From Mucilaginibacter gossypiicola (GTDB taxonomy: Bacteria > Bacteroidota > Bacteroidia > Sphingobacteriales > Sphingobacteriaceae), in assembly GCF_900110105.1 (NCBI RefSeq), contig NZ_FOCL01000006.1, positions 62,001-126,000 of the forward strand: 64,000 nt of DNA. Reading direction: 5' to 3'. The translations under genes were made by a program, and so were the position numbers. The notes beneath the pieces were generated by a model. The model did no database searches. It had not been told where the DNA came from and saw nothing but the letters and a program-made list of their open reading frames with translations. How positions within the stretch are numbered: position 1 is the stretch's first letter; the number at the start of each line of letters is the position of its first letter. Of this stretch, positions 63,625 to 64,000 are shown one piece after another.

Positions 63625-64000
63625 TTACGCAGAGCAAGTAACGCAGCCTTCTTCCATTGAGCAGGTTGGGCCTGCAGGAATTTCGTCGGCAACAGCATCA
63701 ACAACGGCCGGGATAACCGGATCCATGTTTTTGCCGCCCTGGTTTTCAACCGTAAATTTAACCGCTTGCGAAGCTGCCTGTGTACGCAGGTAGTACATAC
63801 CGGTTTTTAAGCCTTTTTTCCAAGCATAGAAATGCATTGAAGTTAACTTAGACGCATTTGGCGAGTTGATGAACAGGTTAAGTGATTGTGATTGGCAAAT
63901 GTACGCACCCCTGTCGGCAGCCATATCAATGATGCTGCGCATCTTGATCTCCCAAACAGTTTTGTACAATGCTTTGATATCAGCAGGAATCTCAGGGATT
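63625..64000 (-). CDS. nrdA: Ribonucleoside-diphosphate reductase large subunit, C-terminal end (partial)
   Basis: The last 125 codons of class I ribonucleotide reductase alpha subunit; the gene continues past the right edge of the window. The segment has T-V-W-E-I-K-M-R-S-I-I-D-M-A-A-D-R-G-A-Y, then Q-S-Q-S-L-N-L-F-I and M-H-F-Y-A-W-K-K-G-L-K-T-G-M-Y-Y-L-R-T. These are typical of the end of the ten-stranded barrel. The tail E-E-G-C-V-T-C-S-A carries the Cys pair that re-reduces the active-site disulfide. The small subunit gene is not seen, and would lie downstream in many genomes; here a terminator follows instead. Confidence 0.95.
   Translation of the reverse strand, partial: IPEIPADIKALYKTVWEIKMRSIIDMAADRGAYICQSQSLNLFINSPNASKLTSMHFYAWKKGLKTGMYYLRTQAASQAVKFTVENQGGKNMDPVIPAVVDAVADEIPAGPTCSMEEGCVTCSA

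Overview
The window looks like a chromosomal segment of a Bacteroidota bacterium of the family Sphingobacteriaceae, most likely Mucilaginibacter or a close relative. Signs are the HemC-HemD fusion, the long two-domain IspG, DUF5683 next to ParAB, LytS/LytTR regulators, FtsX-type exporters, two proteins with a type IX (CHU_C) sorting domain, many lipoproteins, and promoter boxes of the Bacteroidota type (TAnnTTTG). No rRNA, tRNA, CRISPR array, transposase or integrase was seen. Genus-level placement is inference.

Layout. 1-0.7 kb: an ECF sigma factor overlapping the start of a probable anti-sigma gene. 1.2-9.6 kb: a minus-strand heme cluster, read hemCD, hemB, hemL, histidine kinase, response regulator, TPR membrane protein, hemE, hemJ. 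10.4-18.7 kb: a block that separates hemCD from hemA (18.8-20.0 kb). It holds an FtsX-type ABC permease, a LytS/LytTR pair, an orphan tailspike-like beta-helix protein and a degenerate ABC-ATPase-like protein. With hemA the window has all steps from glutamyl-tRNA to uroporphyrinogen III, then the HemE decarboxylation and the HemJ oxidation. Coproporphyrinogen oxidase and ferrochelatase are not here. 20-31 kb: small metabolic and envelope genes (DoxX-like, GNAT-nitrilase fusion, two RDD proteins, alpha/beta hydrolase, NAPE-PLD-like MBL hydrolase, two paralogous lipoproteins), then ispG and purD. 32-43 kb: secA, a SPOR protein, an M20 amidohydrolase, a soluble glucose/sorbosone dehydrogenase lipoprotein and two tandem CHU_C proteins. 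44.7-52.3 kb: parA-parB-DUF5683-dapB-lepB-lepB-lepB, with three consecutive signal peptidase I genes, ended by a perfect 18-bp hairpin. 52.4-54.1 kb: an A+T-rich, translationally coupled two-gene module of unknown function, the best candidate here for an undescribed system. 54-59.4 kb: an Ldh_2-type dehydrogenase, then rpsL-rpsG-fusA-rpsJ, cut off after rpsJ by a terminator. 59.8-64 kb: secreted and lipoproteins, an acyltransferase, a Cys-rich CWC protein and the 3' end of the class I ribonucleotide reductase large subunit.

The intergenic DNA is unusually repeat-rich. (i) Eleven roughly 80-115 bp REP-like palindromes with gtcattgcgag/ctcgcaatgac ends. (ii) A 199-bp MITE-like element (family A) in three equal-length copies, one with perfect 20-bp terminal inverted repeats; each copy sits inside another repeat (family B once, family C twice). 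(iii) A composite of about 324 bp with 41-bp inverted ends. (iv) Hairpins flanked by agctgtttaa (family D). (v) 'Word mosaics': stretches built of one short word repeated with variations and then repeated as its reverse complement. Two of these mosaics lie in frame inside ispG, and another supplies the C-terminal codons of the TPR gene.
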